Positions 1-8,642 of a stretch of DNA of 64,000 nt are shown piece by piece. The stretch covers positions 186,001 to 250,000 of the forward strand of contig CAVWJS010000002.1 of the NCBI GenBank assembly GCA_963755495.1, written 5' to 3'. Source of the stretch: Bog-473 sp963755495 (GTDB lineage: Bacteria > Actinomycetota > Acidimicrobiia > Acidimicrobiales > RAAP-2). Positions within the stretch are counted from its first letter, which is position 1; each line of letters starts with the position of its first letter. Under the pieces are notes generated by a model. That model saw only the letters and a program-made list of their open reading frames with translations. It had not been told where the DNA came from and searched no databases. The position numbers and the translations under genes were made by a program.

Positions 1-713
1 ACCCGACTGTCGGGGTCATCGACCCAGTCGACTGGAACCTCGCTGATGCGCAGTCCGAGTCGCTGCGCTGTCACCAAGAGCTCGGTGTCGAAGAACCACT
101 CATCGTCTTTGATCAAGGGGAGCAACTCCAGGGCCGCTTCACGCCGCAATGCCTTGAAGCCGCACTGGGCATCGCTGAATCGACCGTGCACCGATACCTT
201 GAGCAACAGGTTGTAGGCCCGCGAGATGAGCTCGCGCTTGGGGCCTCGTATGACGTGAGATCCGCGCGCGAGTCGGGTGCCGATCGCCACATCGCGTTGC
301 CCCGACAAGAGGGGGGCAACCAGAGGAAGCAAGGCGGAAAGTGAAGTGGAGAGATCGACATCCATGTAGGCGACGACGGGGGCCGTGCTGTTCATCCAGG
401 CCGTCCGCAGCGCGTAACCACGTCCCTTACGGGGCAGATGAACTGCAGCAACCCCTGGGGTGGTTGTTGCGAGCTGGGTGGCCAACGCGAAGGTCTCGTC
501 GGTACTGGCGTTATCAACCACCGTGACCAACGCTCGAAACGGGAACGAGCGGTCGAGGAAACGGCGCAGCTCGGTTATGCGCTCAGCCAGGTGCGGGGCC
601 TCGTTGTAGACCGGGACGACGATTTCGACATCGAGAGGGATCTGGCGCGGGCTGGGACCAGCTTCTGGAGGTGCCAGGACTGTCATGTTGGCATCATGGC
701 GCTCCGTTTTCAT
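1..713 (-). CDS. Family 2 glycosyltransferase, DPM1/ALG5-like (3' end beyond window)
   Basis: The reverse strand is open from an ATG at 713 to the window edge, so the C-terminus is missing. The product starts with a short leader, then shows the GT-A nucleotide-binding strand EIVVPVYNEA near residue 30, a DNASTD segment and the metal-binding motif YMDVDLSTS. Further on are QCGFKALRREA and DDEWFFDTELL, which are characteristic of dolichyl/polyprenyl-phosphate glycosyltransferases. Such enzymes move a sugar from a nucleotide donor to a polyprenyl phosphate at the inner membrane face. An internal ATG at 686 is an alternative start. It lies about 60 bp downstream of the sensor kinase on the same strand and may be co-transcribed. 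The exact donor and acceptor cannot be read from the sequence. Confidence 0.85.
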   Translation of the reverse strand, partial: MKTERHDANMTVLAPPEAGPSPRQIPLDVEIVVPVYNEAPHLAERITELRRFLDRSFPFRALVTVVDNASTDETFALATQLATTTPGVAAVHLPRKGRGYALRTAWMNSTAPVVAYMDVDLSTSLSALLPLVAPLLSGQRDVAIGTRLARGSHVIRGPKRELISRAYNLLLKVSVHGRFSDAQCGFKALRREAALELLPLIKDDEWFFDTELLVTAQRLGLRISEVPVDWVDDPDSR

Positions 714-773
714 GAGTCCGTGGGATTCCGCTGTGTGCCTGGTGTGAATGCTGGGCCATGAAAGCCCCACCAT

Positions 774-2432
774 TCAGGCCCTATGCACCGTCTCGCCGGT
801 CTCCTCGGCGATATCAGAAGGCTTGACCGTGCCATTGATGCTCCCGTAGGAGCCGTTTCGCCCGTTTTCGGTCTCTGTCTGGGGCATTTCGATCGCCTCA
901 GCAATGACGGGAAGGCGCACCGTGACCGTCATTCCCTCACCGGGTGCCGACTTGGCGGACACCGTTCCGCCGTGGGCCGTCACGATGGCGGACACGATCG
1001 ACAAGCCCAATCCACTGCCGCCGTGACTGCGGGCCCGCGATGCGTCGGCCCGATAAAAGCGCTCGAACACACGGGCCGCCTCATCTGTCGGCATGCCCGG
1101 TCCGTTGTCGTGCACCACAATTTCGGCGGTCTCGCCTTGCTGATCGACACGTACCGTAGCGGTCGTGCCCGGGGGCGTGTGTGCGCGCACGTTGGCCAAT
1201 AGGTTGTCGATGACTTGGCGCAGGCGCACCGGGTCACCCATGACCTCCACCGGGCGCGAGGCGGCAAATTGTACGGGCCACTGCGGACCCACCGTTCCGG
1301 CGGTGTGCACCGCCTCGGCCCCGAGGCTGACCAGTTCGGTCGGGACGATCTGCAGCGGGAGCCCTTCGTCAAAGCGCGCCAATGTCAACAGGTCGTTGAC
1401 CAGTCGCTCCATCCGCGCCGTCTCGGTGCGGATTCCGGTGAAGACGCGAGGCAGATCATCCGCATGCTGAGCCGCGCCACGCTCGAAAAGCTCGGCGTAA
1501 GCCGAGACGGCCGCGATGGGTGTGCGCAATTCGTGCGAGGCATCGGCCACGAACTGGCGCAGGTGTCGATCGGATTCCCTGAGCCTCGCCTCGGAGGCCA
1601 CGCGCGCCGAGAACGCCGCCTCAATTCGCTCCAGCATGACGTTGAGGGCACGGGCCAGGCGTCCGACCTCGGTTGTGTCGTCCGCTCCGGGCACCCGCTG
1701 GTCGAGATTTCCTGCGGCGATGGAATCAGCCGTGCGCTCGACGTCTTCGAGCGGGCGCAAGCCCAGCCGTACCAGCCACCAACCCCCGACCATGGCCAGG
1801 ACCAGCGCTGCGGCGGTGACGGCCAGCTCGATCAGCCAAAGCGTATGGAGAGTGTTGGTCGTCCCTCCGATCGGTTCGGCCACCACAATGACAACGTTCT
1901 CGGTTGCGTCCGTGGCCAAGTTGGTCACAGTCTGCCGCGTGACTTGCACCCTGAAGGCAGGCCCGCCGCTCTTTGTCGAGGCGGCGGTGAAATACGAAGC
2001 AGCGCCGGCGGTGTTCGACGGCTTGGGCAGCTGCTTAGGAAGCTGCGGGCTGAACCTGCTGCTGCCCACGTAGGCCGGGCACTGCCGCCCGTCGAGCACT
2101 TTGCCGGCGGTCGTCTGGATCTCGATGAACGGGTAATACCCGAACCCGTTCCCACCACCGCCGCCCCCACCGCCATCGCCGCCGGGAGGTGTCTCACCCC
2201 CACCACTCCCACCTCCCCCACCACCCGGGCTGAACACTCCGGTGTTGTCCGGCGAAGGGCATGTTCCTTCTTGGAGGAAGCGATCCAACCGCAAGGGGCT
2301 CTGCGCCAGGCTCTGGTCGTCCTGCTTATAGAGGAACGAGCGCAGGCTGGAATACGTGGCGAAGTCAGCCACCACCAGCGCGATCAGTGCTATCGCTCCC
2401 ACCGCCACCAAGAGCCGGAGGCGCAGGGACAC
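774..2432 (-). CDS. Two-component sensor histidine kinase with glycine-rich extracellular loop
   Basis: 552 residues. Transmembrane segments lie near residues 8-28 and 199-223 and flank an extracytoplasmic sensor region. A HAMP linker follows, then a HisKA domain with the phospho-acceptor His300 in DASHELRTP. The C-terminal HATPase has an N box (DNLLANVRAH), G1 (DNGPGM) and G2 (GSGLGLSIV). The sensor loop has an unusual poly-Gly stretch at about residues 70-96 and two cysteines. The GTG start abuts the stop of the upstream response regulator (TGA immediately followed by GTG), so the two are translationally coupled. Architecture resembles actinobacterial TrcS/MprB-type kinases. The stimulus is unknown. 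Confidence 0.93.
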   Translation of the reverse strand: MSLRLRLLVAVGAIALIALVVADFATYSSLRSFLYKQDDQSLAQSPLRLDRFLQEGTCPSPDNTGVFSPGGGGGGSGGGETPPGGDGGGGGGGGNGFGYYPFIEIQTTAGKVLDGRQCPAYVGSSRFSPQLPKQLPKPSNTAGAASYFTAASTKSGGPAFRVQVTRQTVTNLATDATENVVIVVAEPIGGTTNTLHTLWLIELAVTAAALVLAMVGGWWLVRLGLRPLEDVERTADSIAAGNLDQRVPGADDTTEVGRLARALNVMLERIEAAFSARVASEARLRESDRHLRQFVADASHELRTPIAAVSAYAELFERGAAQHADDLPRVFTGIRTETARMERLVNDLLTLARFDEGLPLQIVPTELVSLGAEAVHTAGTVGPQWPVQFAASRPVEVMGDPVRLRQVIDNLLANVRAHTPPGTTATVRVDQQGETAEIVVHDNGPGMPTDEAARVFERFYRADASRARSHGGSGLGLSIVSAIVTAHGGTVSAKSAPGEGMTVTVRLPVIAEAIEMPQTETENGRNGSYGSINGTVKPSDIAEETGETVHRA

Positions 2433-3149
2433 TCAGGACGTTCCGTTGGTCGAATCTGTCTCGCGCAGGGTGTAGCCGACGAGCCGGATGGTGTGGATGA
2501 GCGGTGGTCCGTGGCGCTCCAACTTCTTGCGCAGGTAGCTCACGTAGGTCTCGACCACGTTGCCGTCGCCGCCGAAGTCGTAATGCCAGACGTGGTCGAG
2601 GATCTGCGACTTGGAGAGCACGTGGCGAGGGTTGAGCAAGAAATAACGCAGCAGGTTGAACTCTGTCGCCGTCAACTGAATGTCGTTGCCGCCCCGGCGC
2701 ACCTCGTGCGCGGTCTCATCGAGCTCGAGATCGGCGAAGCGCAGTATGCCGTCGTCATCGGGCTCGTAGCCGGTCCGGCGCAGAATGGCGTGAACCCGGG
2801 CGATGAGCTCGGCCAATGCAAACGGCTTGGTGACGTAGTCGTCGCCGCCGATGGTCAGTCCCGCCAACTTGTCCTGCAGGGTGTCGCGGGCGGTCAGGAA
2901 AAGAACGGGAACGCGGACCCCATCGGCGCGCAGGCGTCGCGTGACCTCGAGCCCGTCGAGGTCCGGCAACATCACGTCGAGGATCACCAGGTCGGGCGGG
3001 TCGTCTTGCGCGTGGGCCAACGCCTTTCGCCCGGTCGTCGCCTCGTCAACGGTGAACCCCTCGTAACGCAGCGACGTGGCAACCGCATCGACGATAGAGG
3101 GCTCGTCGTCCACCACCAAGACCCTGGGCCCGTTTTCAGTTCTCACCAT
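2433..3149 (-). CDS. OmpR/PhoB-family response regulator
   Basis: 238 residues. The receiver domain has the acidic pair in VVDDEP near residue 14, the phosphorylation site Asp58 in LVILDVMLPD, and the conserved Thr86 and the Lys of VTKPF. A C-terminal winged helix with TATEFNLLRYFLLNPRHVLSK and VETYVSYLRKK places it in the OmpR/PhoB class. The ATG start is preceded by a strong GGGAGGT ribosome site. It is the first gene of the pair with the kinase, and three 11-bp direct repeats in its upstream region are candidate autoregulatory sites. Targets cannot be named from the sequence. Confidence 0.94.
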   Translation of the reverse strand: MVRTENGPRVLVVDDEPSIVDAVATSLRYEGFTVDEATTGRKALAHAQDDPPDLVILDVMLPDLDGLEVTRRLRADGVRVPVLFLTARDTLQDKLAGLTIGGDDYVTKPFALAELIARVHAILRRTGYEPDDDGILRFADLELDETAHEVRRGGNDIQLTATEFNLLRYFLLNPRHVLSKSQILDHVWHYDFGGDGNVVETYVSYLRKKLERHGPPLIHTIRLVGYTLRETDSTNGTS

Positions 3150-3189
3150 TGGTACCTCCCTGCCGCACAGGATTCCACAGAGAGTTCTC

Positions 3190-3222
3190 CCTAAAGTGTG
3201 GCCTCACTGTGGTCCCGCTGTG
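3190..3222. promoter_or_regulatory. Three 11-bp direct repeats upstream of the response regulator
   Basis: Three consecutive 11-bp units (3190-3200, 3201-3211, 3212-3222) each end in TGTG on the plus strand. The 11-bp helical period is typical of PhoB/OmpR-class operators. The repeat lies 40-75 bp upstream of the regulator start, where a promoter would be. Autoregulation is an inference. Confidence 0.4.
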
Positions 3223-3258
3223 AGAAAGAGCCCTATACCTAGGGCTGCGGCTTGCGGC

Positions 3259-4551
3259 TCACAGTTCGAGCTCGATCAGAGCCCGCCGCAGGAGATCGAG
3301 GGCCGAGATCGCCCCGTACTGGCGCACCCGCTCCCGATCACCCGGGACGCGAAGCTCGCGGGTCACCGTCGCCACTCCCGGCAGGGCCAGGCCGACGAAG
3401 ACGGAGCCGGGAGCGACACCCTCCTGGTCGTCCGGGCCAGCTACCCCGGTGATGCCCAGCCCGATGTCGGATCCGGTGGCCCGCCGCACTCCTTCAGCCA
3501 TGGCCGCCGCGGCGGCTTCCGAGACGACGGGTCCGACCGGCACATCGAGGAGGTCGAACTTGACCTGCTCGTGGTAGGCCACCACACCCCCGCGGAACCA
3601 GGTCGATGCACCGGGGACATTGACCAGTCGGGAGGCGATCAGCCCACCGGTCAGCGACTCGGCCACGCCCAAGGTGAGGCCGCGGGCACGCAACTGCGCA
3701 GCCACGGCGACCTCCATGGACTCTTCGTCAACGCCGAACACGATGTCGCCCAACTGGGCCTCGATCACCTCGCGGTCCGCCTTCTCCTCTCGATCGAGCA
3801 GGGCGGCGGCTTCGGGCAGCGTGGCGGCGCGAGCGGTGATGCGCACCTTGATGCCCTCGATGCCCGAGGCCAGAAAGGCCAGCGTGACCGATCCGGCCGG
3901 GACACCGTCGGCGTCTGCGTCCTCCGCATTGAGCACGTCGATCCGGCCCTGGAGCGCTTCGGCCAAACCCGATTCACTGGCTCCCCACGTCCGCAGCACG
4001 CGGCTCACGATGACCGCCTCTTCACCCGCTTGCGCCATGCGCGCGCGCAGATCGGGCAGGATGCCGCGTTCGAACATCTCGGCCATCTCATAAGGAACAC
4101 CGGGAACGGCGTAGATGACCTTGTTGCCCAGCGGGCAGATGAGGCCCGGAGCTGTCCCCATCACCTGGGGGATGAGGGAGGCCCCCACCGGCACGTCGGC
4201 CTGACGCAGGTTGTTGTCTGCCATGGTGCGACCGCGGGAGGCGAAGAACTCCGTGATCAGCTCCACGATCTCGGGGTGGCGCACCAGTTCGACCCCCATG
4301 ACGTCGGCGATGGCTTCCCGCGTGATGTCGTCCTGCGTCGGGCCCAGGCCACCGCAGACGATGATGCCGTCGCTACGGGCCAGCGCCGTGCGAAAGGCCA
4401 ACGTGATCCGCTCGTGGTTGTCTCCCACGGCCTGATGGAAGTGCGACGTCACACCAGCCGATGCGAGCCGATCGCCCAACCAGGCCGAATTGGTGTCGGC
4501 GATCTGGCCCAGGAGCAACTCGGTGCCCACCGCCACGATCTCGATTCTCAT
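3259..4551 (-). CDS. cinA: CinA family protein (MoCF-like domain plus NMN deamidase domain)
   Basis: 430 residues from the ATG at 4551, where the family N-terminus MRIEIVAVGTELLLGQ begins; upstream residues in the same frame are not homologous. The N-terminal half is the molybdopterin-binding-like COG1058 domain (GGLGPTQDD). The C-terminal half is the PncC-type nicotinamide-nucleotide amidohydrolase domain, with GVAESLTGGLIASRL and GITGVAGPDD. It probably converts NMN to NaMN or hydrolyses ADP-ribose in pyridine-nucleotide salvage. The start overlaps the pgsA stop as ATGA and has a GGAGG site, so it is translationally coupled. The rimO-pgsA-cinA order is a familiar actinobacterial arrangement. 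Confidence 0.95.
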   Translation of the reverse strand: MRIEIVAVGTELLLGQIADTNSAWLGDRLASAGVTSHFHQAVGDNHERITLAFRTALARSDGIIVCGGLGPTQDDITREAIADVMGVELVRHPEIVELITEFFASRGRTMADNNLRQADVPVGASLIPQVMGTAPGLICPLGNKVIYAVPGVPYEMAEMFERGILPDLRARMAQAGEEAVIVSRVLRTWGASESGLAEALQGRIDVLNAEDADADGVPAGSVTLAFLASGIEGIKVRITARAATLPEAAALLDREEKADREVIEAQLGDIVFGVDEESMEVAVAAQLRARGLTLGVAESLTGGLIASRLVNVPGASTWFRGGVVAYHEQVKFDLLDVPVGPVVSEAAAAAMAEGVRRATGSDIGLGITGVAGPDDQEGVAPGSVFVGLALPGVATVTRELRVPGDRERVRQYGAISALDLLRRALIELEL

Positions 4552-5126
4552 GCGCCTGCCTCCTTGAACGCCCGTCGCCCGTCGGCCAGATACTGCCCTC
4601 CGGTGACGATGGTCAGGGCTGCCGCGATCCATACCACCGTGACCTGTACCCCGTGGTGGTGGACGAGGGACGGGGCGAGGCAGGTCCCGACGGCCAGATC
4701 CTGCACGAAGGTCTTGAGCTTGGCCGAGTTACGGGCCGGGATGGACACGCCGCGGCGGGCCGCCCACGACCGGTATACCTGCATACCGACCTCACGGATG
4801 CCGATGAGGACCACGGGCCACCAGGGCAAGGTGCCTTCACTGGCCAAGGTCACCAGGGCCCCGAGAACGAGGGCCTTGTCGGCCAGGGGATCCAGGAATG
4901 CACCCGACCGCGTCGTGCCCTGTCGGCGGGCAATGTAACCATCCAACCCGTCGCTGGCGGCGAGGATGAAACCCACGGCGAGGTTGAACCAGGTGGCACC
5001 CCAGACCACGATCATGACGACGAAGACCGGTGCTGCGAGGAGCCGCGCGATCGTCACGGCGTTGGCTGGAGTGGCCAAGGCGGTTGGACCGAACGTGGTG
5101 TGGCGGCGGGCTTCGGTTTCGCTCAC
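4548..5126 (-). CDS. pgsA: CDP-diacylglycerol-glycerol-3-phosphate 3-phosphatidyltransferase
   Basis: 192 residues, several membrane segments. The CDP-alcohol phosphatidyltransferase signature is complete: Asp59, Asp62-Gly, Ala-Arg, Gly, Asp79 and Asp83 within DGLDGYIARR and FLDPLADK. It makes phosphatidylglycerol phosphate from CDP-diacylglycerol and glycerol-3-phosphate in the membrane, the first committed step to phosphatidylglycerol and cardiolipin. The GTG start overlaps the rimO stop (GTGA) and its own stop overlaps the cinA start (ATGA), so three genes are coupled. PgsA is preferred over PI-phosphate synthase from length and context. Confidence 0.9.
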   Translation of the reverse strand: MSETEARRHTTFGPTALATPANAVTIARLLAAPVFVVMIVVWGATWFNLAVGFILAASDGLDGYIARRQGTTRSGAFLDPLADKALVLGALVTLASEGTLPWWPVVLIGIREVGMQVYRSWAARRGVSIPARNSAKLKTFVQDLAVGTCLAPSLVHHHGVQVTVVWIAAALTIVTGGQYLADGRRAFKEAGA

Positions 5127-6535
5127 CGGCCTCTCAATCCCTCGGACAAATCGGGCAATCCCTCGGACAAATCAGGACGATCCCCGTACAGATCGGGTCC
5201 CACAGCGGCGGTGATAACCACCTCGATCAGTTCGCCCGCCGCAGTGTCGTCGGGCAGATGCACGATGCCATCGATCTCTGGTGCCTCGTGGACGGTGCGT
5301 CCCCGCCCCGGCGCATCGACGAGAACCTGGCACTTTTGGCCGACCAGAAGATCGCGCCGCGCCGCGGTAATCGCGTCCTGCAGCTCGGCACACTCGCGCA
5401 AACGCTCCAAGGCCAGCGGAGTCGACACGTGGTCCGGCAGGTCCGCGGCGTGCGTGCCAGCTTCGTTGGAGAAGGGGAAGAACCCGGCCCAATCCAGCTG
5501 CGCCTCGGCCAGGAACTCGAGTAGTCGATCATGATCGCGCTCAGTTTCCCCCGGATGGCCCAAAATGAAAGACGAGCGGAAGGTCGCGTGCGCCTCGGCG
5601 GCGCGGATGTCGGCGATGCGGCGCAAAAAGCGATCACCGTCTCCCCAGCGACGCATGCGCGCCAGAAGGGGTCTCGACACATGCTGTAGGGAAAGGTCGA
5701 AGTACGGCACACCGGTGGCGAGGACGGCTTCGATCAACTCGTCGGTGAGGCCCGAAGGATAGAGATAGAGCAAACGCGTGCGCTCTACCCGGGCCGATAC
5801 GGCGCGGGTCAACGCGGCAATAGGTGATGTCCCCGCCTTCACGCGCTCTCCGGACCGGGACCGGTCCCGACCGTACGACGCCAGGTCCTGGGCCACCAGG
5901 ACGATCTCGCGTACCGGTGGGGCATCCAGCCCGGCCGGCGTGATCCCCCCGGCCAACAGCAGGTCCACCTCATCCATCACCTCATCGAAATGACGAGAAC
6001 GCTGCTTGCCCCGGAAGGAGGGAATGGCGCAAAAGCCGCAAATGCGGTCACATCCCTCGGCCACCTTCACATAGGCCCACGGAACCTCAGAGGCAGGGCG
6101 TGCCAATTCGAGGAGATCGAAGCCTTGTGGGGGCCGGGGACCAGGCTTGCGAGCCAGGAGCACAGGAACTCGCGCCGGGGCACTCGGGCCAGAGTCGGTG
6201 GCAAACGGCTCGGCGAAATCGATGCCGAAGCCGGCCACCAGGTCCACCTCGGGCAGTGCGTCAGATATCTCGCTGCCGTAACGCTCTGCCATGCAGCCGG
6301 TAACCACGAGTCGCGCACCGGGGCGACGGAGATCGGCCAGCTCCAAGACGGTGTCGATGGACTCCTGGCGAGCCGACTCAATGAAGGCGCAGGTGTTGAC
6401 CACGACCAGATCGGCTTCAGACGCACTGGCGGCGCGGCGATAACCCTGACCCGCAAGACGTCCCTCCAGCTTGTCCGAGTCAACCTGGTTCTTGGGGCAC
6501 CCCAGAGTCTGCAACCAGTACCGACTCTCGACCAC
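5123..6535 (-). CDS. rimO: Ribosomal protein S12 methylthiotransferase RimO
   Basis: 470 residues. The N-terminal UPF0004 domain has the three cluster cysteines (Cys13 in LGCPKNQVDS, Cys49, Cys81). The radical SAM cluster Cys162-x3-Cys166-x2-Cys169 lies in EGCDRICGFCAIPSFRG. The CPKNQVDS and IPSFRGKQRSR wording is RimO-like rather than MiaB-like. A C-terminal TRAM domain follows. The enzyme adds a methylthio group to an aspartate of ribosomal protein S12. The start is GTG with a GAGGAG site 5-10 bp upstream. The C-terminus ends in a duplicated seven-residue unit from a 21-bp tandem repeat, which is probably unimportant for activity. Confidence 0.94.
   Translation of the reverse strand: MVESRYWLQTLGCPKNQVDSDKLEGRLAGQGYRRAASASEADLVVVNTCAFIESARQESIDTVLELADLRRPGARLVVTGCMAERYGSEISDALPEVDLVAGFGIDFAEPFATDSGPSAPARVPVLLARKPGPRPPQGFDLLELARPASEVPWAYVKVAEGCDRICGFCAIPSFRGKQRSRHFDEVMDEVDLLLAGGITPAGLDAPPVREIVLVAQDLASYGRDRSRSGERVKAGTSPIAALTRAVSARVERTRLLYLYPSGLTDELIEAVLATGVPYFDLSLQHVSRPLLARMRRWGDGDRFLRRIADIRAAEAHATFRSSFILGHPGETERDHDRLLEFLAEAQLDWAGFFPFSNEAGTHAADLPDHVSTPLALERLRECAELQDAITAARRDLLVGQKCQVLVDAPGRGRTVHEAPEIDGIVHLPDDTAAGELIEVVITAAVGPDLYGDRPDLSEGLPDLSEGLRGR
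5135..5176. repeat. 21-bp tandem duplication at the rimO 3' end
   Basis: Two adjacent 21-bp copies (5135-5155 and 5156-5176) differ at one position. They encode the repeated PDLSEGL near the RimO C-terminus, so the reading frame is kept. It looks like a recent slippage duplication. Confidence 0.8.
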
Positions 6536-6610
6536 TCGTTCTCCTCATAGCCTGCAGGGACCACCACCGTGGCGGCGCACAGAGCACCGCCGTGACGGAC
6601 CTTGTGGTTT

Positions 6611-6627
6611 GGGCACTCCGCGTGCCC
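6611..6627 (-). terminator. Hairpin downstream of tRNA-Ser(GCU)
   Basis: A 6-bp perfect stem (GGGCAC/GTGCCC) with a 5-nt loop lies 10 bp past the tRNA 3' end and before rimO. There is no T-run. It may be a weak terminator or a processing structure. Confidence 0.3.
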
Positions 6628-6636
6628 GCCCCCGAG

Positions 6637-6725
6637 CGGAGAGGGAGGGATTTGAACCCTCGGACCCGGTTACCCAGGTCAATTCATTAGCAGTGAATCC
6701 GATTCGGCCGCTCTCGCACCTCTCC
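6637..6725 (-). tRNA. tRNA-Ser(GCU)
   Basis: 89 nt on the reverse strand. The acceptor stem GGAGAGG pairs with CCTCTCC with discriminator G. The D arm GAGAGCGGCCGAATC, an anticodon loop with GCT, a long class II variable arm and the T arm GGGTTCAAATCCC are all present. CCA is not encoded. The 5' half (through the first anticodon base) is duplicated at 10118-10153, so an integrative element has used this gene as its attachment site. The gene itself is intact. Confidence 0.95.
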
Positions 6726-6726
6726 A
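6691..6726. repeat. Attachment-site repeat, tRNA-proximal copy
   Basis: 36 bp identical to 10118-10153. It covers the tRNA-Ser 5' half from the anticodon loop to one base upstream of the mature 5' end. It is taken as one att site of the integrative element. Confidence 0.85.
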
Positions 6727-6836
6727 TGCAGGTCAGAGGCTGTTATGCCTCTGGCCATTTTACCGTTTGTCCCAATCGTGTCCCAATTCTCATGAAGTGG
6801 AGGGTGGAACGCTTCGCCAGGGAAGGACCACCACAA

Positions 6837-7451
6837 ATGAGGACGAGCACGAAAGCAACATACGGAACAGGAAGCCTATCGGAGACGGCTGAAGGTTCCG
6901 GAGTCTGGCGGTACCGCTGGCACCAGGACGGCAAGCGGATGCGCGCCACGTTCGAAAGCAAGGCCCAACCGTTGACACGCAAGCAGGCTGAGCGGGCCAT
7001 CCGGAATCGTGAGCAGGTGGCACCTCCGCCCGCCACAGCTGCGACCGGTGGCCAGACGTTTGGCGATGTGCTCACGGAGTGGCTTGATTGTGGAATGAGC
7101 ACACGAGGCAAGGAATGGGTGCCTCTGACAGCTCACACCAACGCCGGAATGGTCAAGGTCCGGATTCGTCCGAAATTGGGTGACATCCCAGTGGCGGAGC
7201 TGACAGCCGCCGACCTTAAGAATGCCTACACGGCCTGGAAACGTGATCGTCCGTCGGATAACTCCATCCATCGCCTAGCGGCCCTGATTTCGTCGGCGCT
7301 GTCACTTGCCGTCAGGCGGGGTTACGTGGCTTCGTCACCGGCCGCAATCGCTGTCGCACCTGTACCTCCACACCGGTGGCGGCAGCACCCTGTTTCCTGT
7401 TATAGGAAGAAGTCCTCAACTTTTAATTTTCCCAAAACCCGAGTCGCTTGA
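6837..7451 (+). pseudogene. Truncated tyrosine-type phage integrase (N-terminal part only)
   Basis: The reading frame opens at ATG 6837, which has a GGAAGGA site 10 bp upstream, and stops at 7451 after 204 codons. Residues 8-50 (YGTGSLSE, WRYRWHQDGKR) resemble the AP2-like DNA-binding arm of actinophage integrases. Residues 60-170 (TFGDVLTEWLD, IPVAELTAADLKNAY) match the SAM-like core-binding domain. The catalytic domain with its R-H-x-x-R-Y residues is absent. Similarity appears to end near 7360, where sequence becomes AT-rich and a convergent gene begins. It lies directly beside the tRNA-Ser attachment site, as expected for the element's integrase. Confidence 0.75.
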
Positions 7452-8480
7452 CCTTGAATAGTTTCCTGTCAAATGTTCAATGAAACATTCTTCTACTAGT
7501 TCGTAGTTGTTAGGGCTTATTTGCCGAACAGGAACTACGTTGCGTGCTTTAAATCCGAGGGGGACATTATCAAATATTGGCCCGATGGCCGCTCGCTCTC
7601 GGATTCCCCAGTTAGAAACAACGGAACTGCGACGATTCTCCCTTGCAGCTGACTTCCCGAAGTGATACCTCGCAAGAGGCAAGTCCAGCACATACATTCC
7701 TTGGTACGGGTTATCAAGCCCGATGAACGTCAGCTCCCCTACGCCGTCACCTGTTGACTCTTCTGGGCAAACTACGCTTGGCCTTTTTAAACCTTGGGCA
7801 TGATCTTGATCGACGATATAACCTGAGTTATCTTTTCGCTCCACGCGGATATATCCGGGCAGAAGACCATACGTGGCAAGCATATTCCTATACTTGTACC
7901 AGTATCTGAGCGACTCGTTGGTGAACTTTATATCGTCCTCAAGATAGAGAAAAAGCGAGATATCAGTATTATCTAGGGCCCATTCGAATATGGCCTTATG
8001 CGCCCATGTCAGATAGTGACCACAATTGGGTCGCTTAAGTCGGTGAGGAGTCCACCCTACGACGGCAATTCTCTTCAGCGCCGCAACCGGTGTCCTCATT
8101 TGGAGACTCGTCATCAGGATCTCAACGGCATAATGATCGATATAACGGTCTCTCAGTAGACGTCCAACTTCGTCCGGCGAATTCGTCAGCACCACAATCT
8201 CGAGCCGGTCAACCTCAAGGGTGAGGAGACTGTCTATAGACGCTGCCAAATATCGGAATCGATCCAGGTAGGAAGGCGTATCACTGCTCCAATGGGCTAT
8301 TACCGCCATCATATTGGTGGCACGAGAGCGTTCGATGTCTCGTAATGGGCCCCCTCCCACCTCTGATTGGTGGGTAGGTTGCAGACGAAACGAATCGAGG
8401 GCCATCGTCGCTTTACCGACAGCTTTTAGTCCGAGAGCCTTCGTCCTGAAAAGAACGTAGGGAAGGTGATCATGCGGCAC
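7416..8480 (-). CDS. Putative GT-A-type glycosyltransferase
   Basis: 354 residues in clearly more AT-rich DNA than the surroundings, consistent with transfer. A Rossmann-like N-terminal part (MMAVIAHWSSDT from about residue 57, RLEIVVLTNSPDEV) leads to a central acidic motif LYLEDDIKF, which looks like the metal-binding DxD of GT-A glycosyltransferases. TWAHKAIFEWAL precedes it, also typical of such folds. I do not recognise a specific family. The start at 8480 is uncertain and an internal ATG around residue 57 is possible. It overlaps the dead end of the integrase frame by about 36 bp, tail to tail. With the nearby methyltransferase it suggests surface-glycan cargo. Confidence 0.55.
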   Translation of the reverse strand: MPHDHLPYVLFRTKALGLKAVGKATMALDSFRLQPTHQSEVGGGPLRDIERSRATNMMAVIAHWSSDTPSYLDRFRYLAASIDSLLTLEVDRLEIVVLTNSPDEVGRLLRDRYIDHYAVEILMTSLQMRTPVAALKRIAVVGWTPHRLKRPNCGHYLTWAHKAIFEWALDNTDISLFLYLEDDIKFTNESLRYWYKYRNMLATYGLLPGYIRVERKDNSGYIVDQDHAQGLKRPSVVCPEESTGDGVGELTFIGLDNPYQGMYVLDLPLARYHFGKSAARENRRSSVVSNWGIRERAAIGPIFDNVPLGFKARNVVPVRQISPNNYELVEECFIEHLTGNYSRSSDSGFGKIKS

Positions 8481-8555
8481 GAACCTGAAACCTCCCTTGG
8501 GGGACTAAGGATCGGGGACTGCCCAGAGTTTGGTTGTCTCGGCTGGTCTGGTGTC

Positions 8556-8642
8556 TCAGGCCGCTTCTGCGACGCTGTAGATAGTCTCATATTCAACTGG
8601 CGTGAGTCGCCCAAGTCCACGCTGGTGGCGGCGGCGGGGCCA
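8556..8642 (-). pseudogene. C-terminal remnant of an IS3-family transposase
   Basis: A short reverse-strand frame ends at TGA 8556-8558 and reads RRRHQRGLGRLTPVEYET followed by a few residues. This matches the well-known end of IS3-family OrfB transposases (RHS-x-LG-x-LTPVEYE). Nothing upstream keeps the frame or the DDE core, so it is a stub. The inverted repeats of the insertion sequence cannot be placed with confidence. Confidence 0.6.

Noticed and set aside
1215..3194. A 659-codon plus-strand open frame over the kinase and regulator genes
   Set aside because: It is antisense to two well-supported genes, has no domain, and results from high GC.
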